Below are positions 45,877 through 55,253 of a stretch of 64,000 nucleotides of DNA, in pieces. The DNA is taken from the NCBI RefSeq assembly GCF_005497185.1, contig NZ_RJTN01000019.1, positions 1 to 64,000 of the forward strand, in the 5' to 3' direction. The stretch is from Pectobacterium polonicum (GTDB lineage: Bacteria; Pseudomonadota; Gammaproteobacteria; Enterobacterales; Enterobacteriaceae). The notes beneath the pieces are model-generated. The model made no database searches. It saw nothing but the letters and a program-made list of their open reading frames with translations, and had not been told where the DNA came from. Every line of letters starts with the position of its first letter. Positions within the stretch are counted from its first letter, which is position 1. A program made the position numbers and the translations under genes.

Positions 45877-47179
45877 CACTCACGACCTCCTCTGCTGTAC
45901 CCACTTCCTGTGCGATCAGTTGGCGTTCATACATTTTGAAGAAGGGGTAATAAATTAAGGACGACACGATAATCAGTACCCCCACCAGCACCACCGCGCG
46001 CCAGTCCCACCCCGTAGACCAGGCTGCGCCAATCGGGCCCGGCGTTGTCCAGGGGGCGAGAGAAATCACGCGGTGCACCAAATCGGTTTTTAACGCGATA
46101 TAGGCGATTGTGGCGTTCACCAACGGTGCGGTAATAAACGGGATAAACAGCAGCGGGTTCATGACAACGGGTGAACCAAAAATCACCGGCTCGTTGATGT
46201 TGAACATACTCGGCACCACGGCCAGCTTGCCGATAGAACGCAGGTGGGCAGAGCGGCTGCGCAGATAGAGAAAGACCAGCCCCATGGTCGCTCCCGAGCC
46301 GCCCACCGTAATGAAGAACTGCCAGAAGGGTTCAATAAAAATTTTGGTGATCGGTGCGCCCGCGTTAAACGCTTCCTGATTGATCCCTAAGTTGGTCAGC
46401 CAGAACGCCTGCAAAATACCGCCGACAATAACGGCACCGTGAATCCCGGCAAACCACAGCAGGTGGCAGAGCAGTACCGCGATCAGGATCGCGGGAAGCG
46501 AGTCTGATGCCGAGATAATCGGTGCAAAGATCGCCATAATCGCCTGCGGTAACAACATACCGAACTGGTTCTGCATAAACAGGCTAAGCGGGAAAAGCGT
46601 CAGGAAGATGGCAAGAATCGGGATCAGCAGATCGAAAGACTGACGGATTTTCGGCGGCACCTGTTCCGGCAGGCGAATACCAATATTGCGCTTCTGCAAA
46701 AAGTGCATCAGCTCCGTCGAGTAGATTGCCACGATAATCGCGGTGAAAATTCCCTCGCCGCCCAACGACCCAACGGGCAGGCTTTTATCGATTTGTGGAG
46801 CCGCCACCACCATAAACGACATCAGCGCCAGACTGGCGGCCATAAAACCGTTCATTTTATAGCTCTGTGCCAGGTTATAAGCGATGGCACTGGTGATATA
46901 CACCGCCATAATGCCCATCGTCATATTGTAAGGCATCATGATTTGTTCGCTGTGGCGTTCCACCATTCCCAGCCACCACTGCGCAAAAGCCCATTCACTA
47001 TTCGGGCTAAAAGGCGGATGGGCGAATAACATCATAAAAGAACCGACAATTAAAAAAGGCATGGAGGCAATGAAGCCATCCTTAATGGCTACAACATGGC
47101 GCTGACTAGAGAGTTTTGCCGCAATGGGGCTAATACGGTTTTCGATAACGCTGAATAATGACTCGCTTAATTTACTCAT
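45866..47179 (-). CDS. PTS EIIC, lactose/cellobiose family
   Basis: 437 residues from MSKLSESLFS (GGGAGG upstream). About ten membrane segments; motifs QRHVVAIKDGFIASMPFLIVGSFMM (in parts), WFAGIHGAVIVGGILQAFW and MFNINEPVIFGSPVVMNP with the NEP glutamate. Related to the EIIC at 23973 at roughly half of the positions by eye. Same operon as EIIB and EIIA. Confidence 0.94.
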   Translation of the reverse strand: MSKLSESLFSVIENRISPIAAKLSSQRHVVAIKDGFIASMPFLIVGSFMMLFAHPPFSPNSEWAFAQWWLGMVERHSEQIMMPYNMTMGIMAVYITSAIAYNLAQSYKMNGFMAASLALMSFMVVAAPQIDKSLPVGSLGGEGIFTAIIVAIYSTELMHFLQKRNIGIRLPEQVPPKIRQSFDLLIPILAIFLTLFPLSLFMQNQFGMLLPQAIMAIFAPIISASDSLPAILIAVLLCHLLWFAGIHGAVIVGGILQAFWLTNLGINQEAFNAGAPITKIFIEPFWQFFITVGGSGATMGLVFLYLRSRSAHLRSIGKLAVVPSMFNINEPVIFGSPVVMNPLLFIPFITAPLVNATIAYIALKTDLVHRVISLAPWTTPGPIGAAWSTGWDWRAVVLVGVLIIVSSLIYYPFFKMYERQLIAQEVGTAEEVVSDAR

Positions 47180-47195
47180 TATTCCTCCCGCTATG

Positions 47196-47501
47196 CTATG
47201 CAATCATCGCCAAGGCATCGTTGAGGACTTTTTCCCCATTCATCATGCCGTAATCAACCATATTAATTACCGCGATTGGTTTCTCTTTTTCATCGGCTAT
47301 CGCCTTGAATTCAGGCAGTTTATATTTGATTTGCGGCCCCAAAAGGCAGCAGTCATATTCATCAATCAATTCATTAAACTCTTCAAAACCCACGGCTTTT
47401 ATCTCAACAGCGATCGCTTTTTGCTCGGCGACCTTTTCCATTCGCTGTACCAGCATGCTGGTAGACATTCCTGCTGCGCAACAGAGTAAAATTTTATTCA
47501 T
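47196..47501 (-). CDS. PTS EIIB, lactose/cellobiose family
   Basis: 101 residues starting MNKILLCCAAGMSTSML, phospho-Cys in the CCAAGMSTS loop; YDCCLLGPQIKYKL is the conserved central strand and loop. GAGGTG precedes the ATG. First gene of the operon; a palindromic operator lies 53-66 bases upstream of its start. Confidence 0.93.
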   Translation of the reverse strand: MNKILLCCAAGMSTSMLVQRMEKVAEQKAIAVEIKAVGFEEFNELIDEYDCCLLGPQIKYKLPEFKAIADEKEKPIAVINMVDYGMMNGEKVLNDALAMIA

Positions 47502-47553
47502 ACTGCACCTCACCGTCCGTTTTTTTATTATTCAAGCAAGACATAAAATAATA

Positions 47554-47567
47554 TGCAACCGGTTTCA
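47554..47567. promoter_or_regulatory. LacI-family (AscG-type) operator
   Basis: TGCAACCGGTTTCA is a near-perfect palindrome centred on CCGG, close to the TGAAACCGGTTTCA pattern of AscG in E. coli. It lies between the PTS operon and the divergent ascG-like gene, so it may control both. Confidence 0.6.
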
Positions 47568-47711
47568 TATTGTTTTTACTATTTTTTGAAGGCGATCATA
47601 AATAGCGCAACCGAGGCATATTTTTATCCCTATACTTGTTATTGGTGATAAAAAAGGAGAGTTTTCCCTATAATGGCGACATAAGTCAGTACAGGAGAAC
47701 GGGAAAGTACG

Positions 47712-48725
47712 ATGGTAACCATGCTCGATGTCGCGAAAAAAGCCGGTGTATCCAAGGCAACCGTATCACGCGTGCTGACAGGGAATAACTATGTCAGTAA
47801 AACCACGCGAGATCGGGTATTTCAGGCCATTGAAGAGATTGGCTACCGACCCAACCTGCTAGCGCGCCAGCTCGCTACAAGCAAATCGCAAATTATTGGT
47901 TTGGTTGTGACCAACACGCTGTACAGCGGCCCCTATTTCAGCGAATTACTGTTCCAGACGGCAACCATGACGGAAAAATATGGCCGCCAACTCATCATGG
48001 CAGATGGCAAACACAGCGCGGAAGAAGAACGGGAAGCGATCCAGTTCCTGCTCGATTTACGCTGCGATGCCGTCATTATTTACCCACGTTTTCTTTCTAT
48101 CGACGCGTTGGAAAGTATTATCAAACAGCATGAACAGCCGATCATGGTCGTGAACCGCACACTGCATCAACACAGTGATAACGGTATCTGCACCGATCAC
48201 CAGCAACACAGCTATGATGCTGTCAATTACCTAATCGCAGAGGGTCACCGTGATATCGCGTTTATCTGCGGATCGTCAAACTCCCCCACCGGCACAAGCC
48301 GACTGGCAGGCTATCGACAGGCGTTAGTGGACAACGGGATTCCCTATAATGACAGGCTGGTTGCGCCAGGCGACTGGACCCATGACAGCGGCTATACGGC
48401 AGCAAAAGCACTGCTTCAAAGAGCGGCCTCCTTCAGTGCGCTGGTCGCCAGCAATGACGACATGGCGATTGGCGCGGCAAAAGCGCTGCGTGAACACGGC
48501 CTTGCGATTCCGCAGGATGTCTCGCTGCTGGGGTTCGATGATTTACCGATGGCATCCTGGTTCTATCCGCCGCTGACTACCGTGCATGTGCCCGTCGCCG
48601 AGATGATCAACTACACCCTTGAGAAGCTGCTGTGTCGGCTAGAGGGGGAAACCGCTGTGCCAGCTCCTGCCTTCAAAGGCACATTAATCATCCGCGATTC
48701 CGTTAGCAAAGGCCCTGCGGCCTGA
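47712..48725 (+). CDS. ascG: LacI-family repressor, AscG-like
   Basis: 337 residues. HTH MLDVAKKAGVSKATVSRVLTGNNYVS (read in parts) and hinge RPNLLARQLAT are followed by a periplasmic-binding-type effector domain. Segments such as VVTNTLYSGPYFSELLF, ADGKHSAEEEREAIQFLLDL and ALVASNDDMAIGAAKAL match E. coli AscG, repressor of the beta-glucoside genes ascFB, closely from memory. It is divergent from the PTS/6-phospho-beta-glucosidase operon and an AscG-like palindrome sits between, so it most likely represses that operon and perhaps the one at 22535-25615. Confidence 0.85.
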   Translation: MVTMLDVAKKAGVSKATVSRVLTGNNYVSKTTRDRVFQAIEEIGYRPNLLARQLATSKSQIIGLVVTNTLYSGPYFSELLFQTATMTEKYGRQLIMADGKHSAEEEREAIQFLLDLRCDAVIIYPRFLSIDALESIIKQHEQPIMVVNRTLHQHSDNGICTDHQQHSYDAVNYLIAEGHRDIAFICGSSNSPTGTSRLAGYRQALVDNGIPYNDRLVAPGDWTHDSGYTAAKALLQRAASFSALVASNDDMAIGAAKALREHGLAIPQDVSLLGFDDLPMASWFYPPLTTVHVPVAEMINYTLEKLLCRLEGETAVPAPAFKGTLIIRDSVSKGPAA

Positions 48726-48832
48726 TCCCCCACTTATGCGGTGTAGTGTAATCAGCCCTCACCGCTTTATGACGTTTTCATGATCCCCCTAAAGAGATGT
48801 GGTTTCTCGCCGATAATTTAATTGTGACTTGC

Positions 48833-48848
48833 ATCACAAAAAATGACG
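48833..48848. promoter_or_regulatory. crp site: Perfect CRP-cAMP binding site
   Basis: TGTGA-CTTGCA-TCACA has both half sites intact with six bases between. It lies 186 bases upstream of the chemoreceptor start, with a palindromic repeat between, so it probably activates the chemoreceptor gene. Confidence 0.8.
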
Positions 48849-48919
48849 AGTCACGCAAGAGAATGACCATAAAACAGACAGGAAGATAATCGATTGATTT
48901 TTTTATGAAAAAATCACCT

Positions 48920-49002
48920 ATGTACCCTAAATAATTCGGGTTGCAGGACAAAAACGTTAGCGTTTTGAACGATACACATGCAGCTTGAAGTATGACGGGT
49001 AT
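48920..49002. repeat. Short complete palindromic intergenic repeat, 83 bp
   Basis: Left end TGTACCCTAAATAATTCGGG and right end CAGCTTGAAGTATGACGGGT AT are imperfect inverted repeats. The interior is almost only an AAAACGTTAGCGTTTT hairpin. It ends about 30 bases before the chemoreceptor start codon, so it lies in its leader. Confidence 0.75.
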
Positions 49003-49033
49003 CAGCGCTTATATCTCAGGGGATATTACGCAT

Positions 49034-51037
49034 ATGTCTACAACATTGTTACCGGTTCGCCACAGCAATCTACCCATTCATTCTTCACCAACCGCGCCAC
49101 AAAAAAAGCTCAGCACACGAACGTTAATGTTACTCGCCGGCGTCACCACTATCGCACTCGGTTTTATTCTCACTATCGGTCTGTTGATCTGGCAATCCGG
49201 CCAGCAGCAAAAAGCCATCGCCCAGCAGTATCTTGAGCAAACCGCATATACCAACAGCTATCTCATTCAGCAGAAGCTGGATGTCGCGCTCCATGCGGCA
49301 CGTAATTTGGTGCAGAGCGTTGTCAGCCTGCAAGAAGCGGGTAACGCCGATCGGAAAACCGCAGAGACACTACTGAAGAATGCGCTAAAGAACCACCCCG
49401 ATTTCCTGTCCATGTCGCTGGCATGGGAGCCTGATGCGTTTGACGGCAAAGATCGGGAGTACGTCGGTCAACCGGATCAAGACCCACAAGGTCGCTTTGT
49501 TCGTTATGTCGATCGCGATACCGCAGGCAACGTAGCTCTGCATAATCTGGTGGACTATGAAACACCGGGCAGCGGCGATTACTATCTGCTACCAAAGAAA
49601 CTCCAGAAAGAAGTGATTCTGGAACCGTATAGCTACCCCTACAACGGCGTCGATGTCCTGCTGACCTCCATTGCCGTGCCCATCATCATCAACAATAAAT
49701 TTTACGGTTCCGTCACGGCGGATTTTTCGCTGGATACGCTGCAACAGCTCACCAACAATATAAAACCCTATCAAGGAACAGGCTACGCACAGCTGTTGTC
49801 TCACACCGGTGCCTACATTTCTCATCCTGACAAAGTCCGGATAACCAAGAAAATTGAAAACGACCCAACGCTGCTTGAGCATATCACCACTGGTCAGCCT
49901 TATCAGATCGAACGTGACAATGTCGTGCGGAACACACCCGCGTTTACCGTATATATGCCGGTCAAGATCGGCAATACCGATACGCCTTGGATGCTCGGTC
50001 TATCCGCCCCCGTCAATGTGGTGATGGCGGAAACCGCACAGCAGCGCAACATGGCGCTACTGCTTATGGTGCTGAGTATCGTAGTGGTTTCCGGTGTGTT
50101 GGGTATCATCTTTCACCGCAAGGTCGCCCGCCCTATTGGTGGCGAGCCTGCTCAGGCAGCGCAAATTGCACTGTCCGTCGCGCAGGGAGATTTAACGCAG
50201 GCCATCCCCGTGTTGCCGAAAGACGACAGCAGTATTTTCTACGCGATGAACGCCATGCAAACGCAGTTAAGAGATATTGCCGAACAGTTGATTAACACCA
50301 GCGAATCCGTCAGCCATGGTGCGACAGAGATTGCAGCAGGTAATATCGATCTGGCTTCTCGTACCGAACAGCAGGCGGCGGCGCTGGAAGAAACCGCCGC
50401 CAGCATGGAGCAGATTACGGCGACGGTGAAACAGAATGCGGATAACGCCCATAACGCGACAACACTGGCGCAGAATGCCGCGTACATCGCTCAGAAAGGC
50501 GACAAGATAGTCGGTCAGGTTGTCCACATCATGAGTGAGATCGACGACAGTTCGAAGAAAATAGCCGACATTACCAGCATCATCAGCAGCATCGCGTTCC
50601 AGACCAATATTCTGGCGCTCAACGCGGCGGTAGAAGCCGCCAGAGCAGGCGAACAAGGGCGTGGTTTCGCGGTTGTTGCCAACGAGGTACGTAACCTCGC
50701 GCAGCGCAGCGCCAGTGCGGTAAAAGATATCACCGCGCTGATTACGGAGTCCGCCAGCCGTGTCGACAGCGGCGTCACGCTGGTTCAGAGTGCAGGCTCA
50801 ACCATGCAGGACATGCTGCATGCCGTCACCTCGGTAAAAGACATCATGGATGAGATCGTCTCCGCATCGGACGAACAATCGCGTGGTATCAGTCAGGTCA
50901 CGCAGGCCGTTCACGAGATGGACGGCGTTACCCAGCAAAACGCCGCGCTGGTGCAGGAAGCGACTGCCGCTGCCGCGTCGCTGGAAGAACAGGCCAGACA
51001 GCTCGCGCAAACCGTGCTGGTATTTAAACTCTCTTAA
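49034..51037 (+). CDS. Methyl-accepting chemotaxis protein with dCache-type sensor
   Basis: 667 residues from [10 protein letters not shown]; an earlier in-frame ATG at 48992 lies in the repeat and lacks a ribosome binding site. TM1 about 35-58, a periplasmic Cache domain about 60-330 ([21 protein letters not shown] ... [20 protein letters not shown]), TM2 about 345-365, a HAMP-like stretch, and a signalling domain with methylation helices and the tip [20 protein letters not shown] (about 550-570). It lacks the C-terminal NWETF pentapeptide that tethers CheR/CheB in high-abundance receptors. Ligand unknown; carbon-type control through CRP suggests sugar or organic-acid attraction. Confidence 0.93.
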   Translation: MSTTLLPVRHSNLPIHSSPTAPQKKLSTRTLMLLAGVTTIALGFILTIGLLIWQSGQQQKAIAQQYLEQTAYTNSYLIQQKLDVALHAARNLVQSVVSLQEAGNADRKTAETLLKNALKNHPDFLSMSLAWEPDAFDGKDREYVGQPDQDPQGRFVRYVDRDTAGNVALHNLVDYETPGSGDYYLLPKKLQKEVILEPYSYPYNGVDVLLTSIAVPIIINNKFYGSVTADFSLDTLQQLTNNIKPYQGTGYAQLLSHTGAYISHPDKVRITKKIENDPTLLEHITTGQPYQIERDNVVRNTPAFTVYMPVKIGNTDTPWMLGLSAPVNVVMAETAQQRNMALLLMVLSIVVVSGVLGIIFHRKVARPIGGEPAQAAQIALSVAQGDLTQAIPVLPKDDSSIFYAMNAMQTQLRDIAEQLINTSESVSHGATEIAAGNIDLASRTEQQAAALEETAASMEQITATVKQNADNAHNATTLAQNAAYIAQKGDKIVGQVVHIMSEIDDSSKKIADITSIISSIAFQTNILALNAAVEAARAGEQGRGFAVVANEVRNLAQRSASAVKDITALITESASRVDSGVTLVQSAGSTMQDMLHAVTSVKDIMDEIVSASDEQSRGISQVTQAVHEMDGVTQQNAALVQEATAAAASLEEQARQLAQTVLVFKLS

Positions 51038-51051
51038 CCCTTTCCGCCTCA

Positions 51052-51083
51052 AAACCGACCGTCCCATTCGGCGCGGTCGGTTT
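51052..51083. terminator. Bidirectional terminator between chemoreceptor and GntR gene
   Basis: AAACCGACCG and CGGTCGGTTT form a 10-bp stem with a 12-base loop between two convergent genes. Confidence 0.85.
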
Positions 51084-51089
51084 CATGGT

Positions 51090-51779
51090 TTATGGGTTGC
51101 TAAACAGCCGATCGTAAACATGCTGTAGATGACGCTCCATGCAAGCACGGGCGCGCACGGGATCACGCGCCGCAATCGCCATAGCGATATCATGATGGTC
51201 TTGCTGTAACGCCACAGGAAAATCCTCCTGCGCGTAGTGGCTCTCTAGCCGGACAAAGCGTGAACTTGTACGTTTGTTCCACAAGTTTTCCATCATGTCA
51301 CGTAGCACTTCATTACCACTCATTTCACCAATCAGCAGATGAAAGCGCTTATCTTCACTCAGAAATTTTTCATCGTTAGCATTGAGCTGCGTGAGATCCT
51401 GCATGATATCTATCAGCTCGGTTCGCTGATCTTCGCTACCGTTGCGCGCCGCCATTTCAGCCAATAATCCTTCAAAAGCCTGACGCGCCAGAATCAGCGA
51501 TTTCAGGCTGAATTCTTCCTCAGGTTGCGACTGCGCAGCCTGAGGCAATGGATTGCTGACAAATACACCGTTTCCGGTGCGAATTTCGACCCACCCGGTA
51601 ATTTCCAGTGCAATCAATGCTTCACGGATCGACGAACGGCTTACACTGAGTTGTTTAGCCAAATCCCGCTCTGAGGGCAGCATATCTCCTGGTAAAAACT
51701 GCCCATTCTGAATGCAGTTAATCAGCAGATTTGATATTTGACGGTACAAACGCTCCACTTTGAGCGCGGGTAAATCCAT
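51090..51779 (-). CDS. GntR-family regulator, FCD (UxuR/LgoR-like) type
   Basis: 229 residues. Winged HTH at about 5-75 (GDMLPSERDLAKQLSVSRSSIREALIAL, read in parts), then an all-helical FCD effector domain (about 95-220) with the metal-binding pattern D..H (EDKRFHLLIG), and H at DHHDIAMAIAARD and ERHLQHV. FCD proteins of the UxuR/ExuR group bind sugar acids and release DNA. It is divergent from the MFS-uxuA genes and a long palindrome lies between, so it probably represses them in response to a hexuronate or aldonate. Confidence 0.88.
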   Translation of the reverse strand: MDLPALKVERLYRQISNLLINCIQNGQFLPGDMLPSERDLAKQLSVSRSSIREALIALEITGWVEIRTGNGVFVSNPLPQAAQSQPEEEFSLKSLILARQAFEGLLAEMAARNGSEDQRTELIDIMQDLTQLNANDEKFLSEDKRFHLLIGEMSGNEVLRDMMENLWNKRTSSRFVRLESHYAQEDFPVALQQDHHDIAMAIAARDPVRARACMERHLQHVYDRLFSNP

Positions 51780-51949
51780 AACTCCTCCAACCTACTTCAG
51801 GCTTGCGTGAGCGGTACAATACTGAGGCGAAGCTTACCATATGCGGAGAATTCACTCGCCTCTTTCATCTACGGTGGCCTTTACCCGCAAGAAAAGATAA
51901 TGAGAAGTACATCACAGTAATGAACGTCATCTTGCGGAATACTTCTTTC

Positions 51950-51974
51950 GGTCTGGTGGCCTGACCACCAGACC
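51950..51974. promoter_or_regulatory. Long palindromic operator upstream of MFS-uxuA
   Basis: GGTCTGGTGG and CCACCAGACC are perfect 10-bp arms around CCTGA. It lies 81 bases before the MFS start and contains a TGGTNNNNNACCA core, like operators of FCD-type GntR regulators. It could also act as a hairpin in RNA, but no T-run follows. Confidence 0.6.
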
Positions 51975-52054
51975 CTTAGTCCAATCCCAATAATATTGCT
52001 CCATGAATATTCCAGGGTTCTACAAGATTCTGATTGCTGTTGAGGATAAAAATA

Positions 52055-53362
52055 ATGTCTACCACCTCATTGGATCACTCGCCGACAGCGCAGCGTACTG
52101 AACGGCTTAAACGTATCCAGACTGTTTCTTTGCTTTTACTGTTTCTTGCAGGGATCATCAATTTTCTCGATCGCGGTTCGTTGTCAATTGCAAACGAAGC
52201 CATTCGTGCCGATCTGGGACTCTCTGCCACGGAATTTGGCGTGCTCCTCTCCGCTTTTTCACTCTCCTATGGTATTTCGCAGCTACCTAGCGGATTGTTA
52301 CTCGATCGCTTTGGCCCGCGCGTTGTACTGGGTGCCGGTTTACTGTTCTGGTCAAGCATGCAGGCGATGGCCGGAATGGTGAATAATTTTTCACATTTCA
52401 TCATGTTACGTATTGGTTTGGGGATCGGTGAAGCGCCCTTTATGCCCAGTGGCGTAAAAGTGATCACCGATTGGTTCACAGCGAAAGAACGCGGCCTGCC
52501 AATGGGGATCTTCAATTCATCGACCACTATCGGCCAGGCTTTTGCACCACCGATCCTGGTCGCGCTGATGCTGGCATTTGGCTGGCGTATGATGTTTGTC
52601 ATCATTGGTATCGCAGGGATCGCCATCGCATTGTGCTGGTATGCCTGGTATCGCAACCGTGACAAATTTGTGCTGACTCAGGAAGAGAAAGACTACCTGA
52701 ATGCTGGCACCAAACCCGCATCGCAAACACGCGTTACGCTAAAAGAATGGGGCGCGTTGTTTAAACGCCGCACCGTCTGGGGGATGATCCTTGGCTTTAG
52801 CGGTGTTAACTACACTGGCTGGCTGTACCTCTCCTGGCTACCGGGCTACCTTCAGGCAGAACGCGGGCTGAGCCTGGCAAACACCGGATGGGTTGCTGCC
52901 ATTCCCTTCCTTTTTGGCTCTATCGGTATGCTTATCAATGGCACCGTCGCGGATCGCCTGGCACGCAGAGGCTACTCCCTCGCCAAAAGCCGTAAGTCAC
53001 TCATCTGTCTGGGTCTGGTATGTTCTGCGGCATGTACGCTGCTGGTTGTTCAATCAACATCAACCACAATGGCCGTCGCGTTTATCAGTCTGGCGCTATT
53101 TTTTGTCCACTTCGCGGGAACATCAGCGTGGGGGTTGGTACAGGTAATGGCTCCCTCACGTATGGTCGCTTCGGTCAGCAGCATCCAGAATTTCGGTAGC
53201 TTCATTTTCGCGTCCTTTGCCCCTATCGTTACCGGCTGGGTCGTGGACAAAACGCACTCATTTAATTTGGCACTCGTGGTGTGCTCTTGTGTGACGTTTG
53301 CAGGGGCGCTGGCTTACTTCTTTATCGTGAAAGATCCTATAGAAGAAGCCCCAGAAGCATAA
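52055..53362 (+). CDS. MFS transporter, anion:cation symporter family (hexuronate/aldonate type)
   Basis: 435 residues from [10 protein letters not shown] (TGAGGATAA upstream). Twelve membrane helices; motifs of the ACS family (ExuT, GarP, DgoT): [15 protein letters not shown] in TM1, LLLDRFGPR in the first cytoplasmic loop, [24 protein letters not shown], and [13 protein letters not shown]. Imports sugar acids with protons. Located 43 bases upstream of uxuA in the same direction and next to an FCD regulator, so its substrate is probably D-mannonate, D-glucuronate or a related acid. Confidence 0.88.
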   Translation: MSTTSLDHSPTAQRTERLKRIQTVSLLLLFLAGIINFLDRGSLSIANEAIRADLGLSATEFGVLLSAFSLSYGISQLPSGLLLDRFGPRVVLGAGLLFWSSMQAMAGMVNNFSHFIMLRIGLGIGEAPFMPSGVKVITDWFTAKERGLPMGIFNSSTTIGQAFAPPILVALMLAFGWRMMFVIIGIAGIAIALCWYAWYRNRDKFVLTQEEKDYLNAGTKPASQTRVTLKEWGALFKRRTVWGMILGFSGVNYTGWLYLSWLPGYLQAERGLSLANTGWVAAIPFLFGSIGMLINGTVADRLARRGYSLAKSRKSLICLGLVCSAACTLLVVQSTSTTMAVAFISLALFFVHFAGTSAWGLVQVMAPSRMVASVSSIQNFGSFIFASFAPIVTGWVVDKTHSFNLALVVCSCVTFAGALAYFFIVKDPIEEAPEA

Positions 53363-53405
53363 CATCGCCACCTATTTTCGATATTCAGTAGCAAGGAGTA
53401 ACATT

Positions 53406-54593
53406 ATGGAACATACATGGCGCTGGTACGGCCCTAACGACCCCGTATCATTAGATGATGCACGTCAGGCAGGCGCGACGGGTATTGTCACCGCACTGCA
53501 TCATATCCCGAATGGCGAAGTATGGCCGGTAGAGGAAATCCAAAAACGGCAGGCGCAACTGGCAGAAAAAGGTCTGGTCTGGTCTGTGGTTGAAAGCATT
53601 CCCGTACACGAAGAAATCAAGACGCATACGGGGCGCTATCAGGAATACATTGCCAACTACCAACAATCCCTGCGTAATCTCGGAAGCTGTGGTATTGACA
53701 CGGTCTGCTATAACTTCATGCCGATACTGGACTGGACGCGTACCGATCTGGCATACCCAATGCCAGATGGTTCACGCGCCCTGCGGTTTGATCACATTGC
53801 ATTCGCCGCATTCGAACTGCATATCCTCAAACGGCCCGGCGCAGAGCAGGACTACAATGACGATGAACGTGCAGAGGCAAGCGCCTATTTTGCAGCAATG
53901 AGCCAGCAGGATATTGATACGCTGACCCGCAATATCATTGCAGGCCTGCCTGGAGCGGAAGAAGGCTATACGCTCGATCAATTTCAGGTGCAATTAGACC
54001 GCTATCAAGGTATCGATCGTGCCCAACTGCGGGAAAATATGGCTTACTTCCTGAAGGCCATCGTCCCTGTGGCCGAAGGGGCTGGTATTGTGCTGGCAGT
54101 GCATCCAGACGATCCACCGCGCCCAATTTTAGGGCTACCGCGCATTGTCTCAACCATTGAAGACATGCAGTGGCTGAAAGAAACCGTCGATAGTATCCAC
54201 AATGGTTTTACGCTGTGTACCGGTTCATACGGTGTACGTGCGGATAACGATCTGGTGAAAATGACGGAAACCTACGCTGACCGCATTCACTTTATGCATC
54301 TGCGTGCCACTAAACGTGAAGCGAATCCAAACAGTTTCCATGAAGCCGACCATCTGGATGGCGATGTCGATATGGTTGGTGTGGTAAAAGCCGTGCTTGC
54401 GGAAGAACAAAAACGCCGCCGTCAGGGAAACCAACGCGCCATTCCGATGCGTCCCGACCACGGTCACCAAATGCTCGATGACCTGAAGAAAAAGACCAAT
54501 CCAGGCTATTCAGCGATTGGTCGCCTGCGTGGTCTTGCAGAGGTGCGTGGCGTTGAAGTAGCACTGAAGAAGACATTTTTCGCACAAGACTAA
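53406..54593 (+). CDS. uxuA: D-mannonate dehydratase UxuA
   Basis: Dehydrates D-mannonate to 2-keto-3-deoxygluconate in the glucuronate branch of hexuronate catabolism. 395 residues, the E. coli length plus one; begins [16 protein letters not shown] and has the metal-site residues in [36 protein letters not shown] and [15 protein letters not shown] precedes the ATG. The reductase gene uxuB is not next to it. It is the second gene of a transporter-enzyme operon. Confidence 0.96.
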   Translation: MEHTWRWYGPNDPVSLDDARQAGATGIVTALHHIPNGEVWPVEEIQKRQAQLAEKGLVWSVVESIPVHEEIKTHTGRYQEYIANYQQSLRNLGSCGIDTVCYNFMPILDWTRTDLAYPMPDGSRALRFDHIAFAAFELHILKRPGAEQDYNDDERAEASAYFAAMSQQDIDTLTRNIIAGLPGAEEGYTLDQFQVQLDRYQGIDRAQLRENMAYFLKAIVPVAEGAGIVLAVHPDDPPRPILGLPRIVSTIEDMQWLKETVDSIHNGFTLCTGSYGVRADNDLVKMTETYADRIHFMHLRATKREANPNSFHEADHLDGDVDMVGVVKAVLAEEQKRRRQGNQRAIPMRPDHGHQMLDDLKKKTNPGYSAIGRLRGLAEVRGVEVALKKTFFAQD

Positions 54594-54611
54594 GCGTTAA
54601 CGTCTTCCCCC

Positions 54612-54689
54612 AGTCGCATGGATGAGTTCGTCTCAGCATCGGAAGAACAGGCCAGACAGTTTGTGCAAACGGTGCTGATATTTCCCTTC
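54612..54689 (+). pseudogene. Remnant of a methyl-accepting chemotaxis protein 3' end
   Basis: Twenty-odd codons in frame read SRMDEFVSASEEQARQFVQT VLIF. They match the C-terminus of the chemoreceptor at 49034: [11 protein letters not shown] joined to [14 protein letters not shown], with about 45 intervening residues deleted at the repeated EEQ/DEQ. No start or upstream coding sequence remains. So a second receptor gene once lay here, or a copy was made and lost. Confidence 0.7.
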
Positions 54690-54729
54690 TTCACCAACTC
54701 CCCCGCACAGGTCGGAAACGGCCTGTGCG

Positions 54730-55098
54730 TTATTCCCAGCGCGGGCAACAATCCTCGAACGAGTGCGACGTTGGCTTCAGCTCTGGGCTGTTTTTCTCAT
54801 CAAAATTCCCAATCGTTAGTGCAACGGTCGGTTCATCATCAATCGCCCCCAACGTACTGCCGCAGCGTGGGCAAAAAGCCCGACTGGAGTAATCAGACGA
54901 ACGATAACGCGCGGGCTCGCCGCCTTCACCAACCCACTCAACCGCCGCTTTGGGGAACTCAGCCCACAGCAGCGTTGGCGCACCGGAGTGTCGCTGGCAA
55001 TGAGTACAAGAGCAGGCATGGGGATTTCCCGGCTCACCCGTGGCCCGGAAACGAATCTGGCCACATAAACATCCACCCAAATATGATTTCATCGTCAT
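54730..55098 (-). CDS. GFA-family (glutathione-dependent formaldehyde-activating-like, CENP-V fold) protein
   Basis: 122 residues with the Mss4-like zinc fold: GGCLCGQIRF (9-18), CSCTHCQRHSG (about 30-40) and FCPRCGSTLG (about 75-85), the Cys sets of the GFA family, plus FDEKNSPELKPTSHSF near the end. Relatives bind zinc and some use glutathione adducts; the true substrate of most is unknown. An ATG two codons downstream is an alternative start. It stands alone. Confidence 0.85.
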   Translation of the reverse strand: MTMKSYLGGCLCGQIRFRATGEPGNPHACSCTHCQRHSGAPTLLWAEFPKAAVEWVGEGGEPARYRSSDYSSRAFCPRCGSTLGAIDDEPTVALTIGNFDEKNSPELKPTSHSFEDCCPRWE

Positions 55099-55253
55099 TC
55101 CACGCTCTCCCTATCCTGCCAGTATCAATATTCGCCATAGATGATATAAGTAATATGTTAACCTTATGATCCATTTACCAGGGAGTGACGCCCTGTTCCT
55201 GCGCCGGCTCTCACGATAATAAAATCTACAGACCTGTAAACTGCAAAAACAAC

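Noticed and set aside
54618..55169. Long open frame on the plus strand opposite the GFA-family gene
   Set aside because: It covers the antisense of a clear zinc-site protein and only its first 20 codons, the chemoreceptor remnant, look like protein; the rest is low-quality sequence.
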